NCBI GenBank assembly: GCA_036339585.1
Contig: JAYZAS010000002.1
Location: 1 to 64,000 of the forward strand
Direction: 5' to 3'
Length of the DNA stretch: 64,000 nucleotides
Source of the DNA: Pseudomonadota bacterium
GTDB lineage: Bacteria; Pseudomonadota; Alphaproteobacteria; UBA8366
Shown here: positions 48,801 through 56,321 of the stretch, piece after piece
Position numbering within the stretch: position 1 is the stretch's first letter
Layout: each line of letters begins with the position of its first letter
The notes under the pieces: generated by a model
Database searches by the model: none
The model's input: the letters and a program-made list of their open reading frames with translations, nothing else
What the model was told of the DNA's origin: nothing
Translations under genes and position numbers: made by a program

Positions 48801-49103
48801 GCGAACATCATGAGACCTACGAAAAGATGAAATCCCGGCCCAAAGCATGGCTACCGGCAAAGCAAACCCGGCAAACAGCATGCCCATCTCATGGGGCAAA
48901 AGCTGCACAGCAAAGTCCCACCCCAAATGCTCGTGCACATAAAACAAGCAAGTTAAAGCCCAGATCACACTGAGCCCGACTCCAAATCGAAGTATCAATT
49001 TCGCTTTGCGTTCTGTTTTTTGTGCCTCGTGTCGCAAATTGGTGAGACTAGGGCCAGATTCGATTTCATTTGCCCGGCGAAGTTTGGTCACATTATCAGC
49101 CAT
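45894..49103 (-). CDS. TipN-like membrane-anchored coiled-coil repeat protein
   Basis: 1069 residues. After a charged N-terminus come two membrane helices (about 37-55 and 72-92), a short basic region, then an almost unbroken helical repeat region (135-940), and a 129-residue C-terminal domain (941-1069) with NLFLKTARFIIEDLHSTA and EEEMRRYVMRYFDHFE. The repeats are 25 residues long. The two-helix anchor plus long coiled coil is the layout of Caulobacter TipN, the new-pole marker that recruits TipF, and a TipF-like gene lies 8 kb upstream. Alternatives are a generic cell-envelope scaffold or a methyl-accepting-like protein, but no HAMP or receptor tip is seen. It is monocistronic. Confidence 0.7.
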   Translation of the reverse strand: MADNVTKLRRANEIESGPSLTNLRHEAQKTERKAKLILRFGVGLSVIWALTCLFYVHEHLGWDFAVQLLPHEMGMLFAGFALPVAMLWAGISSFRRSHDVRFHTEMLRRHLDLLGYPAEEHEGRVRTVSDLLKKQAEELTQVSEYATQHMSKLVEAMETQTIGLGQASDKAAAEVHLIRDRLMVDVETLQDLVKKIDQQRGEVESTVSGQAEALGRVTQAALEHSDHINAALRIQAADLSGVSDRAAEQAKSLGVLFEQYSEDLQEASRNAEQQAAEAEKYLSESAEDLKLVAEKVGTRAASIAEELHEEIGHMTEKLRSSLEEQSAAVGTMTDRTGERIERMAVGLARQATDATGHLEVALEKQFKAVDHVLTTAEHRMDELKNQVDQQVTLLSHGLRESINHNAGQIGVTVDKAKEQIGRLTFVINEQSQNLANVTEKSSVETENMIGALKTQAINLSGTAEHIAKQTQVVQDTVNQQSEQLTKASDQTAERIQALSAMFQEQTLSLGQATDLAVDRADALRSALDRQAQDLRGASDHAASQAREIEALLQAKASEITVAVKDSVGEIGQALGPSVTEAQMMAATLTQQAATLRDAADRSAAQASSIAELMRQRGIELNQASDHVTGKVKEIREALNENTNDLNQAATNVGERASEVKAALANDSRYLSDLANFLHERSQQIDTQIQHHTETLKQSSLQASQQADEISDVLQRQVARLLEAAGTVAETLGAAGQNFDKETASVNTALMEGLRLMNDAGEHFNAQAERLTSASLQAGMQINDNNEALQNETKEIMRASKEAAERMQLVGEVFTEQITNLYGSTDQLSSRMATLTEGLRQQARGISEAGDEASVRVREVGEMLGSQTQSLVQATGDARLEIDALTERVDNHRSNLLETTDAVVLKTSEASTHFDQHAAILTEAAAAAADQAEKLKELDLSGRRNLFLKTARFIIEDLHSTAVDLIRILRTEVPDADWKRYVKGDRGIFTRKLLGEKPSATVSLIAQKVQREEEMRRYVMRYFDHFETLLREAEDVDPEHLLHSTFMTADVGKLYLLLCRALGRDVMYDK
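46284..48701 (-). repeat. Tandem 25-residue (75-bp) coding repeats
   Basis: Encodes residues 135-940 of the TipN-like protein. 29 full 25-residue units were counted by hand, with inserts of 15 residues after units 7, 8 and 10 and of 36 after unit 15. The usual form is Q-x3-L-x2-A-S/T-D-x-A-x2-R/Q-x3-I/L-x3-L-x2. DNA copies are diverged, so this is an old protein-level repeat, not recent duplication. Confidence 0.8.
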
Positions 49104-49200
49104 GTTTAAATCCTACGCTAAACTGGCAACGCGGGAAAGTAGGTGATTTATTTTTCAAATTATGGGCGGATAAATTTCGACTTCTGACCGTATTTTAACT

Positions 49201-49262
49201 CCGTTTTTTGTAGTGCCGCGAAAGTGCTTGCAGGGAGCGCTTGAAAACGGTACTGAAACGGT
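49201..49262. promoter_or_regulatory. Candidate operator of the SUF operon
   Basis: AAACGGT occurs at 49245 and 49256, 11 bp apart (one helical turn), and the inverted element CCGTTT lies at 49201. A weak -35 (TTGAAA at 49241) overlaps. The spacing suggests a site for the Rrf2-type regulator encoded 49 bp downstream. Confidence 0.4.
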
Positions 49263-49310
49263 CCAATTTAATTAGAAAGCATGTGTTTTTTTCTACCGAA
49301 GAAGTTTTTT

Positions 49311-49784
49311 ATGATTAAGCTGAACCGAATGACTGATTATGCCGTAATGATAATAGTGCACGTCAGTAGAAGCGCAGACATCATCACTACTGCACCAAGT
49401 CTGTCCCTAACAACCGGTTTGCCATTACCTACAGTAAGAAAGATTTTGAAAAAGCTTGCTAAAAAACAATTAATAAAGTCTCACCGAGGGGTGAATGGTG
49501 GCTACTCGCAACAGCGTCCGCTCAGTCAAATCTCTGTGGCGGAAATGATAGAAGCACTGGATGGTCCAGTTGTTTTAACCGCTTGCGCGGAAGGGGCCGA
49601 AGATTCATGCAACGTTGAGTCGCTCTGCCCCGTGCGCGGGGGTTGGGATCGTGTAAACAGGGCAATACGAAATACTTTGGAAGAAATTTCGCTGGAAGAA
49701 CTGTGTATGCCATCAAAACTGCCTGAAATAGTTAAACCCGCAGATCGGGAAGAGATTAGTGGAGACTTTATCCAATGTCAGTAA
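49311..49784 (+). CDS. sufR: Rrf2-type SUF system regulator
   Basis: 157 residues. The winged helix (about 1-70: [44 protein letters not shown]) is that of the Rrf2/IscR family. Cysteines at 92, 100 and 106 match the cluster-binding trio, so it probably senses iron-sulfur status and regulates the operon it heads. ATG 49311 gives the standard family N-terminus. A longer frame starting upstream is rejected. The gene overlaps sufB by 10 bp. The symbol is by function; this is not the cyanobacterial DeoR-type SufR. Confidence 0.9.
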   Translation: MIKLNRMTDYAVMIIVHVSRSADIITTAPSLSLTTGLPLPTVRKILKKLAKKQLIKSHRGVNGGYSQQRPLSQISVAEMIEALDGPVVLTACAEGAEDSCNVESLCPVRGGWDRVNRAIRNTLEEISLEELCMPSKLPEIVKPADREEISGDFIQCQ

Positions 49785-51229
49785 CCCTAGAAACAGCTGA
49801 GGCAGTAAAGAAAATAGGCGACAAGTATGAATTTGGGTTTGTCACCGATATCGAACTTGAAACTGCTCCAAAAGGCCTCAACGAAGACGTTGTGCGTTTT
49901 ATCTCTGCAAAGAAGAATGAGCCTGAATGGCTTTTGGATTGGCGGTTAAAAGCCTATGCTCACTGGTTGAAAATGCCGGAGCCTAACTGGGCGAAGGTGA
50001 ATTTTCCCCCGGTCGATTATCAAGATGCCTACTATTATGCGGCCCCGAAAAAAGATGTCGACAAGCCGAATAGTTTAGACGAGGTCGATCCGAAACTTCT
50101 CGAGACCTATGAAAAACTTGGCATTCCCCTCAAGGAGCAAGAAATGCTTGCTGGTGTCGCGGTGGACGCTGTCTTTGACAGCGTTTCCGTTGCGACTACC
50201 TACAAGGGGAAATTGGAAGAAGAAGGTGTAATTTTTTGCTCCATATCGGAAGCAGTGCAGAAACACCCCGAATTGGTAAAGAAATACCTTGGCTCGGTGA
50301 TACCTTATGGAGACAACAAACATGCGTGTTTAAATTCAGCAGTGTTTACGGATGGCTCATTCGTATATATACCAAAAGGTGTGCGCTGTCCGATGGAACT
50401 CTCTACGTATTTCAGAATAAATGCTGAGAATACTGGTCAGTTCGAACGGACCTTAATTATAGCCGATGAAAGCTCATATGTAAGTTACCTTGAGGGTTGT
50501 ACGGCCCCAATGCGTGACGAGAACCAACTTCACGCTGCAGTAGTTGAACTTGTAACACTAGATGATGCAGAAATTAAGTATTCTACCGTACAAAATTGGT
50601 ACCCTGGTGATGAAAATGGGATTGGCGGCATTTATAATTTTGTAACCAAACGTGGGGCCTGCCGCGGTCGTAACTCTAAAATTTCATGGACCCAAGTCGA
50701 GACAGGCTCAGCAATAACTTGGAAATACCCGAGCTGCATTCTTGAGGGAGATAATTCTGTTGGCGAATTTTATTCCGTGGCAATAACAAATAATTATCAG
50801 CAGGCAGACACGGGCACAAAAATGATCCATCTTGGTAAAAACACCCGGTCTACCATAATAGCGAAAGGCATTGCTGCAGGTAAATCTGATTCCACATACA
50901 GAGGGCAAGTCAAAATTATGCCCGGCGGAGATGGGGCCCGCAACTTCACACAGTGCGACAGCCTTCTAATCGGTGATGAATGCGGCGCTCACACAGTTCC
51001 CTATATCGAGTCACGTAATCCGGCAGCTCAAATAGAGCATGAGGCCACTACCGCTAAAATTAGCGAAGATCAACTTTTTTATTGCCGTCAACGGGGACTG
51101 TCTGATGAGGAAGCTGTAGCGCTCATTATAAATGGGTTTTGTAAAGAAGTGCTCCAGCAGCTGCCGATGGAGTTTGCTGTTGAAGCCCAAAAGCTCGTTG
51201 GCATTAGCCTCGAAGGCAGCGTTGGCTAA
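49775..51229 (+). CDS. sufB: Fe-S cluster assembly protein SufB
   Basis: 484-residue SufB, normal length. It forms the SufBC2D scaffold on which clusters are built. Family blocks include [19 protein letters not shown] near 237-255, [21 protein letters not shown] near 315-335 read in parts, and the C-terminal [20 protein letters not shown] segment. It overlaps the regulator gene by 10 bp and precedes sufC by 32 bp. Confidence 0.96.
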   Translation: MSVTLETAEAVKKIGDKYEFGFVTDIELETAPKGLNEDVVRFISAKKNEPEWLLDWRLKAYAHWLKMPEPNWAKVNFPPVDYQDAYYYAAPKKDVDKPNSLDEVDPKLLETYEKLGIPLKEQEMLAGVAVDAVFDSVSVATTYKGKLEEEGVIFCSISEAVQKHPELVKKYLGSVIPYGDNKHACLNSAVFTDGSFVYIPKGVRCPMELSTYFRINAENTGQFERTLIIADESSYVSYLEGCTAPMRDENQLHAAVVELVTLDDAEIKYSTVQNWYPGDENGIGGIYNFVTKRGACRGRNSKISWTQVETGSAITWKYPSCILEGDNSVGEFYSVAITNNYQQADTGTKMIHLGKNTRSTIIAKGIAAGKSDSTYRGQVKIMPGGDGARNFTQCDSLLIGDECGAHTVPYIESRNPAAQIEHEATTAKISEDQLFYCRQRGLSDEEAVALIINGFCKEVLQQLPMEFAVEAQKLVGISLEGSVG

Positions 51230-51261
51230 ACTTTGATGCGTAGGACAGGTAGATAACAATC

Positions 51262-52014
51262 ATGCTCGAAATTAAGAACCTTCACGTGTCCATCGACGGC
51301 AACGAAATATTGAGGGGCATCAACCTAAAAATAGAGGCTGGCAAAACATACGCAATAATGGGTCCCAACGGATCCGGAAAGAGTACGCTCTCATACGTAT
51401 TGGCTGGCAGTGATAAATACAAAATCACCAACGGGACCGTATCTTTTAATGGGAAAGATCTTCTTGAAATGGATCCGGAGCAACGCGCTGGGGAAGGCCT
51501 ATTCCTTGGGTTCCAATATCCAGTTGAGATTCCGGGTGTAGCTACTTCGACTTTTCTTAAAACAGCGCTGAATGCGGTAAGAAAATATCGCGGCGAAGAC
51601 GAACTAGATGCGATGCAATTTTTGAAACTCGTTCGTAAGAAAGCAGAAGAAATTGCGATGTCTGATGAAATGCTTAAGCGGCCCGTCAACGTTGGATTTT
51701 CCGGTGGCGAAAAAAAACGCAACGAAGTGTTACAACTTGCTATGCTTGAGCCAAAGCTAGCGGTGCTAGACGAAACAGATTCGGGGCTCGACATAGATGC
51801 CCTAAGAACAGTCGCAGACGGGGTAAATAGGCTGCGAAACCCCAAACGTTCGATGCTGGTAATTACGCATTATCAGAGGCTATTAAATTATATCGTGCCT
51901 GATGTGATCCATGTTTTAGTGAACGGAAGGATTGTTGCCACAGGTGCGAAGGATCTGGCAATTGAACTAGAAAAATCAGGCTACAGCATGTTCACCGATA
52001 ACCAAGCTGCATAA
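51262..52014 (+). CDS. sufC: Fe-S cluster assembly ATPase SufC
   Basis: 250-residue ABC-type ATPase without a membrane domain. Walker A is GPNGSGKS at 34-41, the signature FSGGEKKRNE near 150-159 and Walker B LAVLDETDSGLDID near 171-184, the last in the form typical of SufC. It dimerises on SufB-SufD and drives the shape change for cluster assembly. Position and direction place it in the SUF transcript, with sufD 18 bp further on. Confidence 0.96.
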   Translation: MLEIKNLHVSIDGNEILRGINLKIEAGKTYAIMGPNGSGKSTLSYVLAGSDKYKITNGTVSFNGKDLLEMDPEQRAGEGLFLGFQYPVEIPGVATSTFLKTALNAVRKYRGEDELDAMQFLKLVRKKAEEIAMSDEMLKRPVNVGFSGGEKKRNEVLQLAMLEPKLAVLDETDSGLDIDALRTVADGVNRLRNPKRSMLVITHYQRLLNYIVPDVIHVLVNGRIVATGAKDLAIELEKSGYSMFTDNQAA

Positions 52015-52032
52015 CTCATAAGCGCTTTTCAA

Positions 52033-53343
52033 ATGGTAGTGAAACAAAACACAGCCCGCGATCTCGCAAAGCAATATGGTGAGATACACAGGCAACTTCC
52101 GGGAAGCCATCTGAATTGGCTAAAGGCACTACGCGAACACAGCCTCAACGTTTTTGACGAATTAGGTCTGCCGACGGTTCGAGATGAGCGCTGGAAATAT
52201 ACCAACCTAAACAAAATCCGGCAGGAAAATTTTGTGCCAGCTTCTTATGTCTCTTCCAATGAAAAAATTACTCTATCATTGCAAAAATTTTCCCAGATCG
52301 ACGCCTACAAGTTTGTTTTAATAAACGGGTCATTGATTAAATCGTTATCGGATATTGATGACTTGCCAAAAGGGTTAGAGTTGAAATCCATTGATGAAAT
52401 TGGCGAAGATAAGCTGTCCAGACTTATAGATTTTGAACGCACCCCAATGGCTGCATTGAACACTGCAGCATTTACAGACGCATTATGTTTAAACATTTGT
52501 GAGAGCGCACGTATAGACAAACCTATTCATTTGATTTCGTTAACTGAACCGTCAGCTAAGCCTGTAGTCTTCCACCCTCGCTTTATGATAAACGCCGGTC
52601 AAAATAGCAAAGTAACCTTATTTGAAAGTCATTTTGGCGCTCAAAATAATAACTATTTTAGTAATTGCGTAGCAGAAATCGAACTTAGCTCAAATGCAAC
52701 CGTGCATCATTACAAAATACAGAATGACCATAAAGAGGCCATTCATATTGCTGCTACGGAAGTAAGGCTTGCAGATGGCTCTAATTACGAAAATTTTATT
52801 GTTACCATTGGGGCGAAGCTTTCGCGTAATGAAGTTAACGCAAAAATCATTGGCAGTAATGCTGATTGTCGTTTGTTGGGCATATATCTATTAAATGGCA
52901 ACCAACATGGAGATCACACAACATCCATAGACCATGCTGCACCAAATAGCACGTCCCACGAAATATACAAGGGAGTTCTCGATGATAAAGCCCGCGGTGT
53001 CTTTCAGGGCAAAATTTTGGTTCGTAAAGAAAGCCAGAGAACTAGCGGTTACCAGCTTAATCAAGCACTTCTTCTGTCGAAAGGCACGGAAGTGGACTCT
53101 AAACCAGAACTAGAAATTTATGCCGATGATGTCAAATGCTCACACGGTGCCACCGCCGGCGAACTCGATGAGGACGCATTATTTTACTTGCGGGCGCGCG
53201 GCATTAATGAAGTGGTTGCCCGAAACCTTCTTATCGAGGCTTTCATCAAATCTGCAATAGATGAAATCTCTAATCCCTTAATCCAAAAAACTTTGAGTGA
53301 GACAATTTCTACTTGGCTGTCCACAGGAAAATGTAATGACTGA
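52033..53343 (+). CDS. sufD: Fe-S cluster assembly protein SufD
   Basis: 436-residue SufD, paralogue of SufB in the SufBC2D scaffold. The N-terminal helical part (LPTVRDERWKYTNLNKIRQENF near 46-67) and the C-terminal beta-helix with DVKCSHGATAGELDEDALFYL near 363-383 are characteristic, the latter carrying the conserved His of the SufB-SufD interface. It overlaps the chosen sufS start by 8 bp. Confidence 0.95.
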   Translation: MVVKQNTARDLAKQYGEIHRQLPGSHLNWLKALREHSLNVFDELGLPTVRDERWKYTNLNKIRQENFVPASYVSSNEKITLSLQKFSQIDAYKFVLINGSLIKSLSDIDDLPKGLELKSIDEIGEDKLSRLIDFERTPMAALNTAAFTDALCLNICESARIDKPIHLISLTEPSAKPVVFHPRFMINAGQNSKVTLFESHFGAQNNNYFSNCVAEIELSSNATVHHYKIQNDHKEAIHIAATEVRLADGSNYENFIVTIGAKLSRNEVNAKIIGSNADCRLLGIYLLNGNQHGDHTTSIDHAAPNSTSHEIYKGVLDDKARGVFQGKILVRKESQRTSGYQLNQALLLSKGTEVDSKPELEIYADDVKCSHGATAGELDEDALFYLRARGINEVVARNLLIEAFIKSAIDEISNPLIQKTLSETISTWLSTGKCND

Positions 53344-54583
53344 TATTTCTAATCGTCCGTCAAAGACTTACGACGTAGAAAAAATCCGTTCGGACTTCCC
53401 GATTCTGGGAACGGAGGTGCACGGACAACCGTTTGCATTTCTTGATAGCGCCGCCTCAGCACAGAAACCCCGCCAAGTGATAGATGCCATAAGTGCCGTA
53501 TATGACTCTGGGTACGCTAATGTTCACAGGGGAGCCTATCAGCTCAGTGAGGTTGTTACCGACAATTACGAGGGTGCTCGGGACAAGGTGCAGGAATTTC
53601 TCAATGCTGAGTATCGCGGTGAAATTATTTTCACACGAAATGCAACCGAAGCAATAAACCTAGTTGCCAGTAGTTATGCACGAAGCAGACTGAATTGTGG
53701 AGACGAGATAATAATTACTGAGATGGAGCACCATTCCAACATCGTGCCTTGGCAATTGTTGAAAGCAGAAAAAGACTTAGTACTGAAAGTGGTACCGATA
53801 ACAGATTCCGGAGAGTTGCGAATGGATGTTTTCGAGAAACTTTTAAGTGAACGCACGAAGCTAGTATCATTTCCCCATATATCAAACGTGTTGGGCACAG
53901 TACTTCCAGTGAAACGCATTACAGAGCTCGCCCATTCCGCTGGCGCAGCCGTATTAATCGACGGGTGTCAGGCGGTGATGCATGAGTCTGTCGATGTTCA
54001 AAATTTGGATTGCGACTTTTATGCTTTCTCGGGACACAAGCTCTATGGGCCATCTGGTATTGGAGTGCTGTATGGTAAAAAAGAACTTCTAGATGCCATG
54101 CCCCCATATATGGGCGGCGGAGACATGATTAACACCGTTACTTTTGAAGAAAGCACATGGGCCGATCTTCCAGCAAAATTTGAAGCTGGGACGCCAGCTA
54201 TTGCGCAGGCGATTGGCCTGGGCGCTGCGATCGACTATATAAATAATATCGGCCTTGTAGCGATTGCCAGGCATGAAAATGATCTTCTTAATTATACAAC
54301 TTCTAGGCTAAATGCTATCGACGGACTTAGAATCATTGGGACTGCATCAAATAAGGTTAGCGTAATCTCAATGATCCTTGATTGTGCGCACCCCCATGAC
54401 ATGGCCACAATTTTAGATAGGTCAGGAGTTGCTATTCGCGCTGGCCACCATTGTGCCCAACCGTTGATGGATCGTCTAGGGCTTCCAGCAACTGCACGCG
54501 CCTCTTTTGGTCTTTACAATAATCAAAATGATGCTGACCAGCTATGCCAGGCATTAGAAACGGTACAGGAGATTTTTAGCTGA
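53336..54583 (+). CDS. sufS: Cysteine desulfurase SufS
   Basis: About 415 residues. This PLP enzyme frees sulfur from cysteine for cluster assembly. The PLP lysine lies in FSGHKLYGPSG, and the sulfur-carrying cysteine in RAGHHCAQPLM. The start at 53336 gives the family N-terminus (KIRSDFPILGTEVHGQP) and follows AGGAAA at good spacing. The frame stays open 39 bp upstream. With SufU as the next gene, sulfur is likely passed to SufU, since no SufE is present. Confidence 0.95.
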   Translation: MTDISNRPSKTYDVEKIRSDFPILGTEVHGQPFAFLDSAASAQKPRQVIDAISAVYDSGYANVHRGAYQLSEVVTDNYEGARDKVQEFLNAEYRGEIIFTRNATEAINLVASSYARSRLNCGDEIIITEMEHHSNIVPWQLLKAEKDLVLKVVPITDSGELRMDVFEKLLSERTKLVSFPHISNVLGTVLPVKRITELAHSAGAAVLIDGCQAVMHESVDVQNLDCDFYAFSGHKLYGPSGIGVLYGKKELLDAMPPYMGGGDMINTVTFEESTWADLPAKFEAGTPAIAQAIGLGAAIDYINNIGLVAIARHENDLLNYTTSRLNAIDGLRIIGTASNKVSVISMILDCAHPHDMATILDRSGVAIRAGHHCAQPLMDRLGLPATARASFGLYNNQNDADQLCQALETVQEIFS

Positions 54584-55047
54584 TGCTAGACGAGCTTCGC
54601 GAACTCTATCAGGAAGTAATTTTAGACCATGGGAAAAACCCCCGTAACTTCCGTCGCCCCGAAAAGCCCGAGCGCGAGGCTGCTGGTAAAAATCCCCTCT
54701 GTGGTGATCAAGTCGTTGTCTACGTTGACGTTGATAAAAACGAATGTATCGTTGATGTAAGTTTCCTTGGTAAAGGATGTGCAATATCAATCGCATCTGC
54801 CTCAATGATGACGGAGATAGTTAAGGGCAAATCAATTACTGAGGCGAAAACCTTATTCGATGATTTCAGGAAGATGTGCACAACTGACGATTTTAATCTT
54901 GAAAGTGAAGATGGCGATGAGGAGATTGAGCGTCTACAGGTTCTTTCTGGAGTTCGACAGTTTCCTGTTCGTGTTAAATGTGCCACACTGGCGTGGCATG
55001 CTCTAGATGCGGCAGTTCACGGAGTAGAAGAAATATCCACGGAGTAG
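54583..55047 (+). CDS. sufU: SufU-type scaffold/sulfurtransferase
   Basis: 154-residue IscU-fold protein of the SufU subtype. Cys40 and Asp42 (NPLCGD), Cys66 (GKGCAIS) and Cys133 (VKCATLAW) form the zinc/sulfur-accepting site. An insert of about 20 residues between the second and third cysteines marks SufU rather than IscU. It receives persulfide from SufS. The start shares one base with the sufS stop (TGATG), so translation is coupled. Confidence 0.94.
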   Translation: MLDELRELYQEVILDHGKNPRNFRRPEKPEREAAGKNPLCGDQVVVYVDVDKNECIVDVSFLGKGCAISIASASMMTEIVKGKSITEAKTLFDDFRKMCTTDDFNLESEDGDEEIERLQVLSGVRQFPVRVKCATLAWHALDAAVHGVEEISTE

Positions 55048-55050
55048 GAT

Positions 55051-55443
55051 ATGGACAATCATAAAGAATTATCAGATTTTCTGCCTGGAGGATCCGATTT
55101 TAAAGCTATGTCTGGATCGCCAGTAGAGGCGGGAGTGCCTTTAGCCTCGGAAGCAGATCTGGTCGCAGCACTAAAGACCGTATTTGATCCTGAAATACCG
55201 GTTGATATATTTGAGTTGGGCTTAATATATAGCTATGACATTAATCAAGATGGATCGGTTGAGGTCATGATGAGTTTAACAGCCCCGGGTTGTCCTGTTG
55301 CTGGGGAAATGCCTAAGATGGTAGCCGATGCAGTTGCAAGCGTTAAAGGATTTGGAGAAGTAACGGTCCAACTTGTCTGGGACCCACCATGGACCAAAGA
55401 ACGAATGACAGAAGCAGCGAAATTAGCTTTGGATATGTGGTAG
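55051..55443 (+). CDS. sufT: SUF system protein SufT (DUF59/MIP18 family)
   Basis: 130 residues with a DUF59 domain (about 38-128): VFDPEIPVDIFELGLIY near 49-65, and TAPGCPVAGEMPKMV near 76-90 with the conserved cysteine. Relatives aid maturation or carriage of iron-sulfur clusters. The N-terminal extension (about 1-36) is polar. GGAG stands just before the ATG. It is three bases after sufU. Confidence 0.93.
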   Translation: MDNHKELSDFLPGGSDFKAMSGSPVEAGVPLASEADLVAALKTVFDPEIPVDIFELGLIYSYDINQDGSVEVMMSLTAPGCPVAGEMPKMVADAVASVKGFGEVTVQLVWDPPWTKERMTEAAKLALDMW

Positions 55444-55474
55444 ATAGAATAAAATGACGGAAGTAGGTGAAGAC

Positions 55475-55813
55475 ATGCCAACATCACAATTAATGACACT
55501 AACTGAAACTGCGGCAGAGCGTGTAAAAATTTTGATTGCACAAGCTGACAAACCTATAAAAGGACTTCGTGTTGGTATTAAGACACAGGGCTGTTCCGGC
55601 ATGTCATATTTCGTCGAGTATGCCGAAGAACAGAAAAAGTTTGAGGAAATCGTCCAAGATAAAGGTGTTACGATATTCATTGACCCAGCTGCAACTATGT
55701 TTCTTATTGGGTCAGAAATGGATTATCAGGAGGACAAATTCACTTCCGGTTTTGTGTTCAGTAATCCCAACGAGAAGGGTCGTTGCGGTTGTGGGGAATC
55801 TTTTCACGTCTAA
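55475..55813 (+). CDS. sufA: A-type Fe-S carrier SufA/ErpA family
   Basis: 112 residues from ATG 55475, which has AGGTGA upstream. An in-frame ATG at 55454 lacks such a site. The three family cysteines are Cys40 (QGCSGM), Cys104 and Cys106 (GRCGCGESF). It probably carries clusters from SufBCD to apoproteins. It is last in the SUF operon, and an inverted repeat follows. Confidence 0.93.
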   Translation: MPTSQLMTLTETAAERVKILIAQADKPIKGLRVGIKTQGCSGMSYFVEYAEEQKKFEEIVQDKGVTIFIDPAATMFLIGSEMDYQEDKFTSGFVFSNPNEKGRCGCGESFHV

Positions 55814-56134
55814 TACAACGGGCCTTTTAGCAGCATTGTTGCTCGATACTATTTTCTCGGCTGCTCGCAGCGCTGAGCCGCTTGGCTAAAAGATTTTTAG
55901 TTGGAAGTGTACTACTGTAACCCCTTCGCCTCATATCTGAAAACATTATCTGGATTGACGGGAAGTCTCTTTTAGCCCAATAGCAGAAAATTTTCTGAAA
56001 GGCTTTGATCACAAACGCTTAGATATAGTTTTGTACCGCAACAAACGGTCTAACTACAGAGCGGTTATTATTAATATACTTATTCTATAACTTATTTGGG
56101 CCTATCAATAACAAAATAAAAAATGATAAATTTT
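55814..56134. other. Gap between the SUF operon and tRNA-Gly
   Basis: About 320 AT-rich bases. They hold an inverted repeat just after sufA and, on the minus strand, the 3' flank of the tRNA with several T-runs. No coding frame here looks real. Confidence 0.6.
55824..55892 (+). terminator. Inverted repeat after sufA
   Basis: CTTTTAGC and GCTAAAAG arms are 53 bases apart. The inner part can form further GC-rich pairings (GCTGC, GAGC), and ATTTTTAG follows. It may end the SUF transcript, but the arm distance makes this uncertain. Confidence 0.35.
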
Positions 56135-56208
56135 TGGAGCGGATAGTGGGAATCGAACCCACTCGTTCAGCTTGGGAAGCTGACAGGCTACCATTACATC
56201 ATACCCGC
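56135..56208 (-). tRNA. tRNA-Gly, anticodon CCC
   Basis: On the minus strand the gene opens GCGGGTA, pairing with TATCCGC at the 3' end (seven pairs, one G-U). The anticodon arm is TCAGC-TTCCCAA-GCTGA, giving anticodon CCC. The T arm is GTGGG-TTCGAAT-CCCAC. The discriminator base is U, as expected for tRNA-Gly, and CCA is encoded. It reads GGG codons. Confidence 0.95.
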
Positions 56209-56219
56209 AATTAGTTTAG

Positions 56220-56248
56220 TTTATACGGTACAGAAAAAATGGTTGCAA
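56220..56248 (-). promoter_or_regulatory. Promoter of tRNA-Gly(CCC)
   Basis: On the minus strand TTGCAA and TATAAA are exactly 17 bases apart, and TATAAA ends 11 bases before the tRNA. It is a good vegetative sigma-factor match. Confidence 0.65.
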
Positions 56249-56321
56249 TCGCGCCGCTTGCGTGAAAACTCCTAATTTGTAATTGGTCACTTTAAAATGT
56301 GGGTTTATAAGAGCAATAATT

